A DNA stretch of 14,302 nucleotides, from the NCBI GenBank assembly GCA_023434015.1, contig JAEYTM010000180.1, positions 1 to 14,302 on the forward strand, given 5' to 3'. Shown here piece after piece: positions 1 through 6,226 of the stretch. Each line of letters starts with the position of its first letter. Within the stretch, counting starts at the first letter, position 1. The notes below the pieces were generated by a model. It was given only the letters and a program-made list of their open reading frames with translations, did not search any database and was not told where the DNA came from. The DNA comes from Pseudomonadota bacterium (GTDB lineage: Bacteria; Pseudomonadota; Alphaproteobacteria; Caulobacterales; Caulobacteraceae). The position numbers and the translations under genes were made by a program.

Positions 1-219
1 CGCCCGCCCATCTCTGCCCCCCTGATCCAGTTGCCCGCTGAGGCGTCGAATCCCTGCGAGCTCAACCTGCTGCCGCCTGTCCCCACCCGGGCCGATCTGG
101 AGATCGGCTACACGACCCGCGGCGCGCAGATTCTCGCCTGCGAGGCCGCCCGACGGCTGGCGGTGGAGACCCACGCGGCCGAGCACGCGCTGGAAAGCCG
201 CGCCCTGGGGCGGCGATAG
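1..219 (+). CDS. C-terminal part of a small Cys/Pro-containing protein, possibly Rz1/spanin-like (5' end outside window)
   Basis: The reading frame is open from base 1 to the TAG at 217-219 and has no plausible start of its own, since the TTG at 31 has no good ribosome binding site. It is therefore read as the last 72 residues of a longer protein. Visible features are an early Cys followed by a Leu/Pro-rich stretch (CELNLLPPVPT), then an amphipathic Ala/Arg-rich helix with a second Cys (ILACEAARRLAVET). A Cys and Pro-rich segment before a short helix resembles small Rz1-like lysis accessory proteins of prophages or phage-like elements, but the likeness is only of pattern. No phage gene is visible in the window. 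That the frame is a gene is fairly likely from composition; the function is a guess. Confidence 0.45.
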   Translation, partial: RPPISAPLIQLPAEASNPCELNLLPPVPTRADLEIGYTTRGAQILACEAARRLAVETHAAEHALESRALGRR

Positions 220-242
220 GAAGGGTGATTTTGGGAGAAGGG

Positions 243-273
243 GTCCCCCCGATCCGGGCAGGATCGGGGAGAC
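243..273 (-). terminator. Stem-loop directly behind tRNA-Thr, probable 3' trailer or terminator
   Basis: A perfect 9-bp inverted repeat (CCCCGATCC at 247-255, GGATCGGGG at 261-269, 5-nt loop) can be lengthened by GTC 243-245 pairing with GAC 271-273. On the minus strand it starts two bases after the CCA end of tRNA-Thr. No real U-tract follows on either strand, so it may protect or define the 3' trailer rather than act as a classical intrinsic terminator. It also lies between two converging units: the upstream small gene ends at 219. Confidence 0.5.
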
Positions 274-274
274 A

Positions 275-349
275 TGGTGCCGCCGGGCAGGATTGAACTG
301 CCGACCTCAGCCTAACCAAGGATGCGCTCTACCACTGAGCTACGGCGGC
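275..349 (-). tRNA. tRNA-Thr (anticodon GGT), CCA encoded
   Basis: Read on the minus strand, 75 nt fold into a cloverleaf. The acceptor stem GCCGCCG/CGGCGGC is a perfect 7 bp, the D stem is GCTC/GAGC, the T stem is GGCAG/CTGCC with loop TTCAATC, then come discriminator A and an encoded CCA. The anticodon stem is CATCC/GGCTG, with one T-C mismatch in the middle. The loop TTGGTTA puts GGT at positions 34-36, giving Thr for ACC/ACU codons. Position 37 is T, whereas ANN-decoding tRNAs normally carry A there for the t6A modification. The gene is otherwise complete, so it is called functional with that caveat. Confidence 0.9.
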
Positions 350-359
350 GAAGGCGCGG

Positions 360-367
360 GCTATAGC
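360..367 (-). promoter_or_regulatory. Candidate -10 element of tRNA-Thr
   Basis: The palindrome GCTATAGC, read on the minus strand, matches the Caulobacter housekeeping -10 pattern GCTANAWC except at one position. It lies 10 bp before the tRNA 5' end, which would leave a leader of only a few bases. I see no convincing -35 at the right distance, so this is a weak call. Confidence 0.3.
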
Positions 368-447
368 CAACACCGGCCGCCGCGTGAAGCCCCAATCGGC
401 GGCGATCGTTCTTGACCCGGCCCCAAGCTCGCCCCACCCCTAGGGGA

Positions 448-627
448 ATGACGTCGAAAGACCCCCCTGAGAAAGCGGCCCCCGCCGGGCGCGAGGCCAA
501 GCTCGCCCAGGCGTTGCGGGCGAATCTCCGACGCCGCAAGGTCGTGGACCGCGAATCGCGACCGGATCGAAGACCGACGACCGGTCATGACGCCGACGGT
601 CTTTCGCCGGGTCCGCGCGCACGCTAG
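448..627 (+). CDS. Small basic conserved-type protein upstream of murA
   Basis: A 59-residue ORF starting at ATG 448. Residues about 15-31 read REAKLAQALRANLRRRK, a basic amphipathic helix. It resembles a very short protein of unknown function often found beside murA in alphaproteobacteria, usually recognised by a run like LRxNLxRRK. Family assignment is from memory of this motif and the position. The remainder after RRRK is Arg/Asp/Pro-rich and low in complexity, longer than I would expect, so a late frameshift or simple divergence is possible. The start is odd: the only SD-like run (AGGGG, 442-446) sits one base from the ATG and belongs to the palindrome CCCCTAGGGG (437-446). A leaderless message or a different start is possible. 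An ORF by chance cannot be excluded. Confidence 0.5.
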   Translation: MTSKDPPEKAAPAGREAKLAQALRANLRRRKVVDRESRPDRRPTTGHDADGLSPGPRAR

Positions 628-678
628 ATAGCGTTTCCAGGGTCGCCCTCTCGCGTCACGCACCGGGCAGCCGTTTCG

Positions 679-683
679 AAGGA
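679..683 (+). promoter_or_regulatory. Ribosome binding site fixing the murA start at TTG 690
   Basis: AAGGA at 679-683 lies 6 nt before TTG 690 but directly abuts the in-frame TTG at 684. Normal SD spacing therefore supports 690, giving the MDRIAI-type N-terminus expected of MurA. Confidence 0.6.
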
Positions 684-689
684 TTGGGA

Positions 690-1985
690 TTGGACCGCAT
701 CGCCATCAACGGCGGCGCGCGGCTGAAGGGAGAAATCCCGATCAGCGGCGCCAAGAACTCGGCCATCAAGCTGATGGCGGCGAGTCTGCTGACCGACGAG
801 CCGCTGCGGCTCACCAACATGCCGCGGCTTGCGGACACGCGCTTCCTCGGGCGACTGCTGCAGCGCCTGGGCGCAGAGGTCATCGAATCGAACGGGCCGG
901 ACGGCGCGGAAACCCTGCTGACCACCCGCGAGATCGTCAGCGGCTTTGCGCCCTACGATCTGGTCCGCCAGATGCGGGCTTCATTCAACGTGCTGGGTCC
1001 ACTGCTGGCGCGGACAGGGCAGGCGAAGGTTTCGCTGCCCGGCGGTTGCACCATCGGCGCACGGCCGGTGGACCTGCATCTCAAGGCGCTCGAGGCGCTC
1101 GGCGCCCGCATCGACCTGCACGAGGGCTATGTCTACGCCCAGGCCCCGCGAGGGCTGCGCGGCGGGCTGATCGAGTTTCCGTTCGTTTCGGTGGGGGCCA
1201 CCGAGCACGCGCTCCTGGCCGCCGTCCTGGCGCAAGGCGAGACGACCATCACCCAGGCAGCGTGCGAGCCGGAGATCACCGACCTGGCGGAGTGCCTCAA
1301 CAAGATGGGCGCCAAGGTCTCCGGCGCCGGCACGCCGACCATCCGGGTGCAGGGCGTCGGCCGGCTGTCCGGCGCGACCCACGCGGTGCTACCGGACCGG
1401 ATCGAGACCGGCACCTACGCCCTGGCCGCGGCGATGGCCGGCGGCGAGGTGCGCCTGACGCGCACCCGCAGCGATTTCATCCAAGCCCTGATCGACAAGA
1501 TGGTCGAGGCTGGGGTCGAGGTCGTCAGGCACGACGACGGCATGACCATCAAGCGGGGCGAGGGGCGGCTGAAGGCGGTGGAGATCGAGACCGATCCCTA
1601 TCCCGGCTTCGCCACCGACCTGCAGGCGCAGTTCATGGCGCTGATGACGCTGGCCGAGGGCGAGAGCGTCATCAAGGAGACGATCTTCGAGAACCGGTTC
1701 ATGCACGCGCCGGAACTGATGCGTCTGGGCGCCGACATCACGGTCCAGGGCGGCGAAGCGCGTGTGCGCGGCGTCGAGTCGCTGGACGGGGCGCAGGTCA
1801 TGGCGACCGACCTCAGGGCGTCGGTCAGCCTGGTGATCGCCGGCCTCGCCGCGCGCGGGGAAACGGTGGTGAACCGGGTCTACCACCTCGACCGCGGCTT
1901 CGAGCGGCTGGAGGAGAAGCTGTGCGCCTGCGGCGCGCAGGTGCGTCGCATCAAGGGCGACGGCGACACGGGCGAGGAGGACTGA
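690..1985 (+). CDS. murA: UDP-N-acetylglucosamine 1-carboxyvinyltransferase (MurA)
   Basis: MurA transfers enolpyruvate from phosphoenolpyruvate to UDP-GlcNAc, the first committed step of cytoplasmic peptidoglycan precursor synthesis, and is the fosfomycin target. The 431-residue product has the usual family length. Visible landmarks are the N-terminal ISGAKNSA motif, the substrate-loop motif [12 protein letters not shown] carrying the catalytic Cys at residue 120 (Cys115 in E. coli), the DRIETGTY segment, and [11 protein letters not shown] near the active-site Asp. Cys at the key site predicts fosfomycin sensitivity of the enzyme itself; some bacteria have Asp there. The TTG start at 690 is preferred over TTG 684 because of SD spacing. 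The next gene begins 5 bp after the stop, so co-transcription is likely. An SD-like GAGGAGG at the murA 3' end probably serves that gene. Confidence 0.96.
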   Translation: MDRIAINGGARLKGEIPISGAKNSAIKLMAASLLTDEPLRLTNMPRLADTRFLGRLLQRLGAEVIESNGPDGAETLLTTREIVSGFAPYDLVRQMRASFNVLGPLLARTGQAKVSLPGGCTIGARPVDLHLKALEALGARIDLHEGYVYAQAPRGLRGGLIEFPFVSVGATEHALLAAVLAQGETTITQAACEPEITDLAECLNKMGAKVSGAGTPTIRVQGVGRLSGATHAVLPDRIETGTYALAAAMAGGEVRLTRTRSDFIQALIDKMVEAGVEVVRHDDGMTIKRGEGRLKAVEIETDPYPGFATDLQAQFMALMTLAEGESVIKETIFENRFMHAPELMRLGADITVQGGEARVRGVESLDGAQVMATDLRASVSLVIAGLAARGETVVNRVYHLDRGFERLEEKLCACGAQVRRIKGDGDTGEED

Positions 1986-1990
1986 CCGGC

Positions 1991-2416
1991 ATGGCCGAGA
2001 CAGCGCCCCTGCGTCTGCTGGCGCAGGACGCCGCCGACCTGCAGGTCATTTCGGCGGCTGTGCAGGACGCGGTCGCCAAGGTCGGCGACATCGCGTTCGA
2101 GCCGAAGGCCCGGCGGCTGACGGTGGCCTTCAACCGCTATCGCTGGGAGGCCGGCGGCGGCCAGCGCGTACGCTCGGCGGTTCAGCTGGGCGGCGTTCTC
2201 GGGCTTCAGTTCCGGAAGATTCGCCGCGGGGCGCCAGACGCAGTGCTGAACCTGCTGGCCGTGACCTTCGAACCGGGCGAGGCCCCGGGCGGCGTGGTGA
2301 CCTTCAGCTTCGCGGGCGGTGGGGACATCCGCGCGACCGTGGAATGTGTCGAAGCGGTCCTGGCCGACGTCTCCCGGCCCTGGCCGACCTCACGCAAGCC
2401 CGCACACGAGTTCTAG
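1991..2416 (+). CDS. DUF2948 family protein
   Basis: A 141-residue protein of unknown function, starting at ATG 1991 ten bases after GAGGAGG (1975-1980 region) at the end of murA. It opens with LRLLAQDAADLQVISAAVQDA, and carries the FNRYRWE and Leu/Gly-rich VQLGGVLGLQFRKI segments that I associate with DUF2948, a family that in alphaproteobacteria typically sits between murA and hisD, as here. I see no signal peptide, no membrane segment and no catalytic motif; it looks like a small soluble alpha/beta protein. hisD starts 5 bp after its stop. Its place in a murA-hisD transcription unit is conserved, but that does not reveal a role. Family assignment is fairly sure; function is unknown. Confidence 0.85.
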   Translation: MAETAPLRLLAQDAADLQVISAAVQDAVAKVGDIAFEPKARRLTVAFNRYRWEAGGGQRVRSAVQLGGVLGLQFRKIRRGAPDAVLNLLAVTFEPGEAPGGVVTFSFAGGGDIRATVECVEAVLADVSRPWPTSRKPAHEF

Positions 2417-2421
2417 TTTCC

Positions 2422-3705
2422 ATGCGCCGTTTTCGCTTTGAGGATTCCGGCTTCCAGGCCGCCTTCACCGATTTTGTCGAGGCGCGGCGGGGTGCGCCCG
2501 AAGATGTCGACGCCATTGTGCGCGACGTCCTTGCGGCCGTGCGCACCGAGGGGCTTCCGGCGCTACTGCGGTTCGCGCGGGAGTTCGACAAGGTCGCGCT
2601 GGACGAAACCAGCATCCGCGTCACGCCGGAAGAGATCGCGGCGGGCGCCGAGGCCTGTCCGCCGCAGGTTCGCGACGCCATCGCCTTCGCGGCGGACCGG
2701 ATCCGCCGCTATCACGAACGCCAGCGTCCCGCCGACCAGCGCTTTGTCGACGACTGCGGCGTCGAACTCGGATGGCGTTGGACGCCGCTGGAAGCGGTCG
2801 GCGTCTATGTGCCGGGCGGTCGCGCGGCCTATCCCTCCACTGTGTTGATGAACGCCGTGCCCGCGGCCGCGGCGGGCGTCGGTCGCATCGCCATGGTGAC
2901 GCCCCCCGGTCGCCTGCAGCCAGCGGTCCTGGCGGCCGCACAGGCGGCGGGCGTGACCGAGATCTGGCGGGTCGGCGGCGCTCAGGCCGTCGCCGCCCTG
3001 GCCTACGGCGCAGGCCCGATCCGTCCCGTCGACAAGATCGTCGGGCCCGGTAACGCCTTCGTCACCGCGGCGAAGCGGCAGGTCTACGGTGTGGTCGGCA
3101 TCGACGCCCTGGCGGGGCCCTCCGAGATCGTGGTCGTGGCCGATGCGGCGAACGATCCGGAGTGGATCGCCGCCGACCTGCTCTCCCAGGCCGAACACGA
3201 TCCCGCGGCCCAGTCGATCCTCATCACCGACGACGAGGTCTTCGCCGCTCGGGTAGAGGCGGCGGTCGAGGCGCAACTCCTCACCCTGGCGACCGGCGCC
3301 GACGCGGCGACGTCCTGGCGCGACCACGGGGCGGTGGTGATCGCCCCGCTGGATGAGGCGCCTGGCCTTGTGGACCGGATCGCGCCCGAGCACGTCGAAT
3401 TCGCGCTGGACGCGCCGGAACGGCTGGCCGACCAGGTCCGCCACGCCGGGGCGATCTTCCTCGGCCGTCACACGCCTGAAGCGATCGGCGACTATGTGGC
3501 TGGCTCCAACCACGTGCTGCCGACCAGTCGAGCGGCGCGCTTCTCATCGGGCCTGTCGCTGTATGATTTCCTCAAGCGGACCTCGATCGTCCGGTGCGAC
3601 GACGCGGCTTTCGCCGCCCTGGGCCCCGCGACCGTCGCGCTCGCCGAGGCCGAGGGACTGCCCGCCCACGCCAGGTCGGCGGCGATCCGGCTTACCCAAG
3701 GCTGA
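2422..3705 (+). CDS. hisD: Histidinol dehydrogenase (HisD)
   Basis: HisD is a zinc- and NAD-dependent cytoplasmic enzyme that oxidises L-histidinol to L-histidine in two steps, ending histidine synthesis. The 427-residue product is full length. The zinc ligands of the E. coli enzyme (Gln259, His262, Asp360, His419) are matched with a constant offset of three: Gln256 and His259 in SQAEHD, Asp357 in GDYVAGSNHVLPT, His416 in LPAHAR. The catalytic Glu-His pair is Glu323-His324 (PEHVEF). The family signature around DKIVGPGNAFVTAAKR and IDALAGPSEI is intact. ATG 2422 is chosen because the upstream extension of the frame would overlap the DUF2948 gene and does not look like HisD. The SD is weak, so translation may be coupled to the gene 5 bp before. 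No other his gene is present, so histidine genes are split in this genome. Confidence 0.97.
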   Translation: MRRFRFEDSGFQAAFTDFVEARRGAPEDVDAIVRDVLAAVRTEGLPALLRFAREFDKVALDETSIRVTPEEIAAGAEACPPQVRDAIAFAADRIRRYHERQRPADQRFVDDCGVELGWRWTPLEAVGVYVPGGRAAYPSTVLMNAVPAAAAGVGRIAMVTPPGRLQPAVLAAAQAAGVTEIWRVGGAQAVAALAYGAGPIRPVDKIVGPGNAFVTAAKRQVYGVVGIDALAGPSEIVVVADAANDPEWIAADLLSQAEHDPAAQSILITDDEVFAARVEAAVEAQLLTLATGADAATSWRDHGAVVIAPLDEAPGLVDRIAPEHVEFALDAPERLADQVRHAGAIFLGRHTPEAIGDYVAGSNHVLPTSRAARFSSGLSLYDFLKRTSIVRCDDAAFAALGPATVALAEAEGLPAHARSAAIRLTQG

Positions 3706-3716
3706 GCGGAGACGCA

Positions 3717-3761
3717 ATGCGACCTTGTTTTCGGGGTACGACCTGCGGTGAGCAGGACTGA
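3717..3761 (+). CDS. Possible 14-codon leader ORF overlapping the desaturase start
   Basis: ATG 3717 follows GGAG (3708-3711) at a 5-nt gap and opens a 14-residue frame, MRPCFRGTTCGEQD, that ends at TGA 3759-3761. It overlaps the proposed GTG start of the desaturase (3748) in another frame. The SD is better than that of the desaturase, so it could couple translation or act as a leader peptide. It may equally be chance. Confidence 0.2.
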   Translation: MRPCFRGTTCGEQD

Positions 3762-4782
3762 CGAAAGACAGAATGTGACGCCCGAAGCGACTCCGCAGGC
3801 CGCCTGGTCACGGAAACTAGCCGCCTATCGCGAGCCCCGGACGGGGCGGAGCATATTCGAGATCATCGTCACCGCGGGCCCGTTGGCGGCGATCTGGGCC
3901 ACAGCCTGGTGGCTTCACGCCCAGGGCCTGTGGTGGGCGGCGCTGCTGCTGACCATCCCGGCGGCCGGCTTCCTCGTCCGTCTCTTCATGATCCAGCACG
4001 ATTGCGGCCACGGCGCCTTCTTCAGCGAGCGCAGGGCCAACGACTGGGTCGGGCGGGTGATCAGCGTGCTCACCCTGACGCCCTACGACTACTGGCGCCA
4101 GACGCACGCGATCCACCACGCGACCTCGGGCAACCTGGATCGACGTGGACTGGGGGCGATCGAGATCCTGACCGTCGCGGAGTACCGCGCGCTCTCGCCC
4201 ACCCGCCAGCTTGGCTATCGCCTCTACCGCCACCCGCTGGTGCTGTTCGGCCTTGGTCCTGCCTTCGTGTTTTTCCTGATGCAACGCCTGCCGGTGGGGA
4301 TGATGCGCAGCGGCTGGCGGCCCTGGGCCAGCGTTCTCGGCAACAGCATTGCGATCCTCGTCGGCCTCGGCGCGCTGGCCTGGCTGTTCGGCGTGGCGCC
4401 GGTGCTCGTGGTGAACCTCGTGACCATGCTGCTGGCCGCCACCATCGGCGTGTGGCTGTTCTACATCCAGCACCAGTTCGAGGGCGCGGTATGGACCCGC
4501 AACGGCGAATGGAAGCGGGACCACGCGGCCCTGTCCGGCAGTTCCCACTACGACCTTCCGCCGCTGCTGCGCTGGTTCACCGCCAATATCGGCATCCACC
4601 ACGTGCACCATCTGTCGAGCCGGATACCGTTCTATCGTCTGCCGGCGGTGCTGGAGGCGCATCCGGAGCTCAAGCCGATGAGCCGGGTCGGCCTGTTCGA
4701 GAGCTTCCGCTGTGCGCGCCTGGCGCTTTGGGACGAGGCCGACGGCCGCCTGGTTTCCTTCCGTGAGTTACGCGCGGCCTAG
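3748..4782 (+). CDS. Membrane fatty-acid desaturase (di-iron, histidine-box type)
   Basis: This protein of about 344 residues is an integral membrane desaturase that would insert a cis double bond into acyl chains of membrane lipids using oxygen and an electron donor. The three histidine boxes that bind the di-iron centre are clear: HDCGH (84-88), HAIHH (120-124) and HHVHH (284-288), with FYRLP following the last. Hydrophobic stretches at roughly 30-75 and 165-245 give the usual two pairs of membrane helices. The pattern resembles the delta-12/omega-6 branch, but regiospecificity cannot be read from sequence. GTG 3748 is used; GTG 3775 is an alternative, and neither has a strong SD. The gene lies 42 bp after hisD and ends before a strong terminator. 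It interrupts an order in which, as I recall, UPF0262 usually follows hisD directly. Confidence 0.9.
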   Translation: MSRTDERQNVTPEATPQAAWSRKLAAYREPRTGRSIFEIIVTAGPLAAIWATAWWLHAQGLWWAALLLTIPAAGFLVRLFMIQHDCGHGAFFSERRANDWVGRVISVLTLTPYDYWRQTHAIHHATSGNLDRRGLGAIEILTVAEYRALSPTRQLGYRLYRHPLVLFGLGPAFVFFLMQRLPVGMMRSGWRPWASVLGNSIAILVGLGALAWLFGVAPVLVVNLVTMLLAATIGVWLFYIQHQFEGAVWTRNGEWKRDHAALSGSSHYDLPPLLRWFTANIGIHHVHHLSSRIPFYRLPAVLEAHPELKPMSRVGLFESFRCARLALWDEADGRLVSFRELRAA

Positions 4783-4810
4783 AAGCGCACGCCCTTTATT
4801 CGCGTCCGCC

Positions 4811-4840
4811 AACGCCCGGCCCCTGCGCCGGGCGTTTTTT
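4811..4840 (+). terminator. Intrinsic terminator after the desaturase
   Basis: A perfect 10-bp stem (AACGCCCGGC 4811-4820, GCCGGGCGTT 4827-4836) with a 6-nt loop is followed by T through 4840. It lies 28 bp past the desaturase stop and should end the murA-to-desaturase transcription. Confidence 0.92.
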
Positions 4841-4871
4841 CATATCTGCGCCGCGGCAGGCGCCTGGCGGG

Positions 4872-4900
4872 ATGACGCGGACGGCGCGAGGTCCTAAAGC
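4872..4900 (+). promoter_or_regulatory. Candidate promoter for the UPF0262-phosphatase unit
   Basis: ATGACGC (4872-4878), then 14 nt, then CCTAAAGC (4893-4900). This fits the Caulobacter housekeeping layout TTGACGS-N10-14-GCTANAWC with a few mismatches, and falls between the terminator and ATG 4925, where a new promoter is needed. Confidence 0.4.
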
Positions 4901-4924
4901 GTTGGCACGCCCCCGCTGCGAACC

Positions 4925-5404
4925 ATGGCTGACGACGACCGCAAGAATCACCGCCTGCAGACGGTCGAGATCGACGAAGAGTCGCTCGGCGCAGCCTCTC
5001 GCGATCAGGAGCAGGAGCGGCAGATCGCCGTCTTCGACCTGCTGGAAGACAACTATTTCCGACCGGAAGGCGGCGAGGGCGGCCCCTACAGCCTGCGCAT
5101 GGGGCTGGCGGAAAAGCGGCTGGTGCTGGATGTCGCGGGCCCGGCCTACGAGCGGCGCCACATGCTGTCCCTTTCGCCCTTCCGGGGTCTGATCAAGGAC
5201 TATTTCCTGATCTGCGAGAGCTATTATCAGGCCATCCGCAACGCCACGCCGGGCCAGATCGAGACCCTGGATATGGGCCGGCGAGGGCTGCACAACGAGG
5301 CGTCGGAGCTGTTGCGAAGCAGGCTGGCTGGCAAGATCGACATGAATCTGGACACGGCGCGGCGGCTGTTCACGCTGATCTGCGCTCTCCACTGGCGGTC
5401 CTGA
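4925..5404 (+). CDS. UPF0262 family protein
   Basis: A 159-residue soluble protein of unknown function starting at ATG 4925. It has a charged N-terminus and the segments IAVFDLLEDNYF, GPYSLRMGLAEKRLVLDV and LSLSPFRGLIKDYFLICESYY, followed by a C-terminal helix DTARRLFTLICALHWR. This overall pattern is what I recognise as UPF0262, an alphaproteobacterial family normally found between hisD and a low-molecular-weight phosphatase gene next to infA, matching the local order. No membrane segment, signal peptide or known catalytic motif is visible. The SD is poor. The next gene starts 5 bp after the stop, so the two are probably co-transcribed from a promoter downstream of the 4811-4840 terminator. 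The family call is firm, function unknown. Confidence 0.87.
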   Translation: MADDDRKNHRLQTVEIDEESLGAASRDQEQERQIAVFDLLEDNYFRPEGGEGGPYSLRMGLAEKRLVLDVAGPAYERRHMLSLSPFRGLIKDYFLICESYYQAIRNATPGQIETLDMGRRGLHNEASELLRSRLAGKIDMNLDTARRLFTLICALHWRS

Positions 5405-5409
5405 CCCGC

Positions 5410-5877
5410 ATGGACGATCCCAAGGCGCTGGGCGCAGTGCTGTTCGCCTGCAATTTCAATCGGGTCCGCTCGCCCATGGCGGAGGCGCTGCTGAAGCGTT
5501 TCGCGGGCGACCGGATCTTCGTCGACAGTTGCGGCCTGAAGCCCTCCTCGCTCGACATCAGTTTCCCAGGCGACGATGGCGGGGGCGTCGATCCTTTCGC
5601 CCGCGCGGTGATGGAGGAGATCGGCGGCGATCTGTCGGCGCATCGGGCCAAGACCTTCGACGAACTGGAGGATGCGTCCTTCGATCTGGTGATCTCGCTG
5701 ACGCCTGAGGCGCAGCACCGCGCCGTCGAACTCACCCGGGGGCGGGCGGCCCAGATCGAGTACTGGCCGACGTTCGATCCTACGCTCGTCGAAGGCGCGC
5801 GAGACGCCCGCATGGCGGCGTACCGGGAGGTGCGCGATGCGCTGGCGGCGAAGATTTCCGCCCGCTTCAGGCCCTAG
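5410..5877 (+). CDS. Low-molecular-weight protein-tyrosine-phosphatase / ArsC-like phosphatase
   Basis: A 155-residue cytoplasmic protein with the low-molecular-weight phosphatase fold. The P-loop CX5R-S is Cys14-Asn-Phe-Asn-Arg-Val-Arg20-Ser, placed near the N-terminus after a beta strand (AVLFAC) as the family requires. The probable general acid lies in the WPTFDPT loop (Asp123-Pro124), and the ISLTPEAQ strand is also typical. Family members dephosphorylate tyrosine-phosphorylated proteins, and some thioredoxin-linked arsenate reductases share the fold. The extra cysteines of those reductases are not in the usual place: Cys31 of the product is the only other Cys noticed. No ars genes are nearby, so a phosphatase role is more likely. 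The substrate is unknown. The gene has 5 bp spacing from UPF0262 and little SD, suggesting coupled translation. Confidence 0.85.
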   Translation: MDDPKALGAVLFACNFNRVRSPMAEALLKRFAGDRIFVDSCGLKPSSLDISFPGDDGGGVDPFARAVMEEIGGDLSAHRAKTFDELEDASFDLVISLTPEAQHRAVELTRGRAAQIEYWPTFDPTLVEGARDARMAAYREVRDALAAKISARFRP

Positions 5878-5896
5878 GCGGCCCTCCCCATCGACC

Positions 5897-5920
5897 TTGA
5901 CGCATGCTGTGCGCTATAAG
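5897..5920 (+). promoter_or_regulatory. Candidate promoter for the infA-maf-rne-like-yacG unit
   Basis: TTGACG (5897-5902) and TATAAG (5915-5920, within GCTATAAG) are good -35 and -10 matches. The gap between hexamers is 12 nt, one short of the range implied by the Caulobacter consensus and well short of 17. It sits about 75 bp before infA, just past the phosphatase stop. Confidence 0.5.
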
Positions 5921-5931
5921 GCGGCCTGTTC

Positions 5932-5966
5932 ACGGCTCGCGACCTGGCATAAAGGGCGCGAGCCGT
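5932..5966 (+). promoter_or_regulatory. Perfect inverted repeat in the infA leader
   Basis: ACGGCTCGCG (5932-5941) and CGCGAGCCGT (5957-5966) are perfect 10-bp complements around a 15-nt loop. The element would lie at the extreme 5' end of a transcript started from the promoter at 5897-5920, 28 bp before the infA ATG. Only four T follow (5972-5975), so termination is possible but weak. mRNA stabilisation or attenuation are alternatives. Confidence 0.6.
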
Positions 5967-5994
5967 CGTCGTTTTATTCCGTTTGGGAGCCTGC

Positions 5995-6213
5995 ATGGCC
6001 AAGGAAGAACTGCTGGAGTTTCCGGGGACGGTCAGTGAGGTCCTGCCCAACGCGACGTTCCGCGTGAAGCTCGAGAACGATCACGAGATCATCGCCCACA
6101 CCGCCGGCAAGATGCGCAAGAACCGCATTCGTGTTTCGGCCGGGGACAAGGTGCTCGTGGAAATGACGCCCTACGACCTCACCAAGGGCCGCATCACCTT
6201 CCGCGTTCGCTAG
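5995..6213 (+). CDS. infA: Translation initiation factor IF-1
   Basis: IF-1 is a 72-residue S1/OB-fold protein that binds the A site of the 30S subunit during initiation, with IF-2 and IF-3. The product starts [13 protein letters not shown] and carries the characteristic segments [25 protein letters not shown] and [12 protein letters not shown], ending at the standard place. ATG 5995 is chosen over the in-frame upstream ATG at 5983 because the shorter form matches IF-1 exactly and has GGGAG (5985-5989) at a suitable gap. The leader contains a strong inverted repeat. maf begins 13 bp after the stop, so infA heads a four-gene unit with maf, the RNase E/G-like gene and yacG. Confidence 0.97.
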   Translation: MAKEELLEFPGTVSEVLPNATFRVKLENDHEIIAHTAGKMRKNRIRVSAGDKVLVEMTPYDLTKGRITFRVR

Positions 6214-6226
6214 GGCGAGCGGGCGC

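Noticed and set aside
1046..1990. In-frame upstream extension of the DUF2948 ORF across murA
   Set aside because: It is the alternate frame of murA, Arg/Gly-rich; the real start is ATG 1991 with an SD.
2563..3513. Long minus-strand ORF opposite hisD (and similar ones opposite murA, desaturase and the RNase E/G-like gene)
   Set aside because: They are antisense shadows: composition mirrors the coding strand, with no SD or family resemblance.
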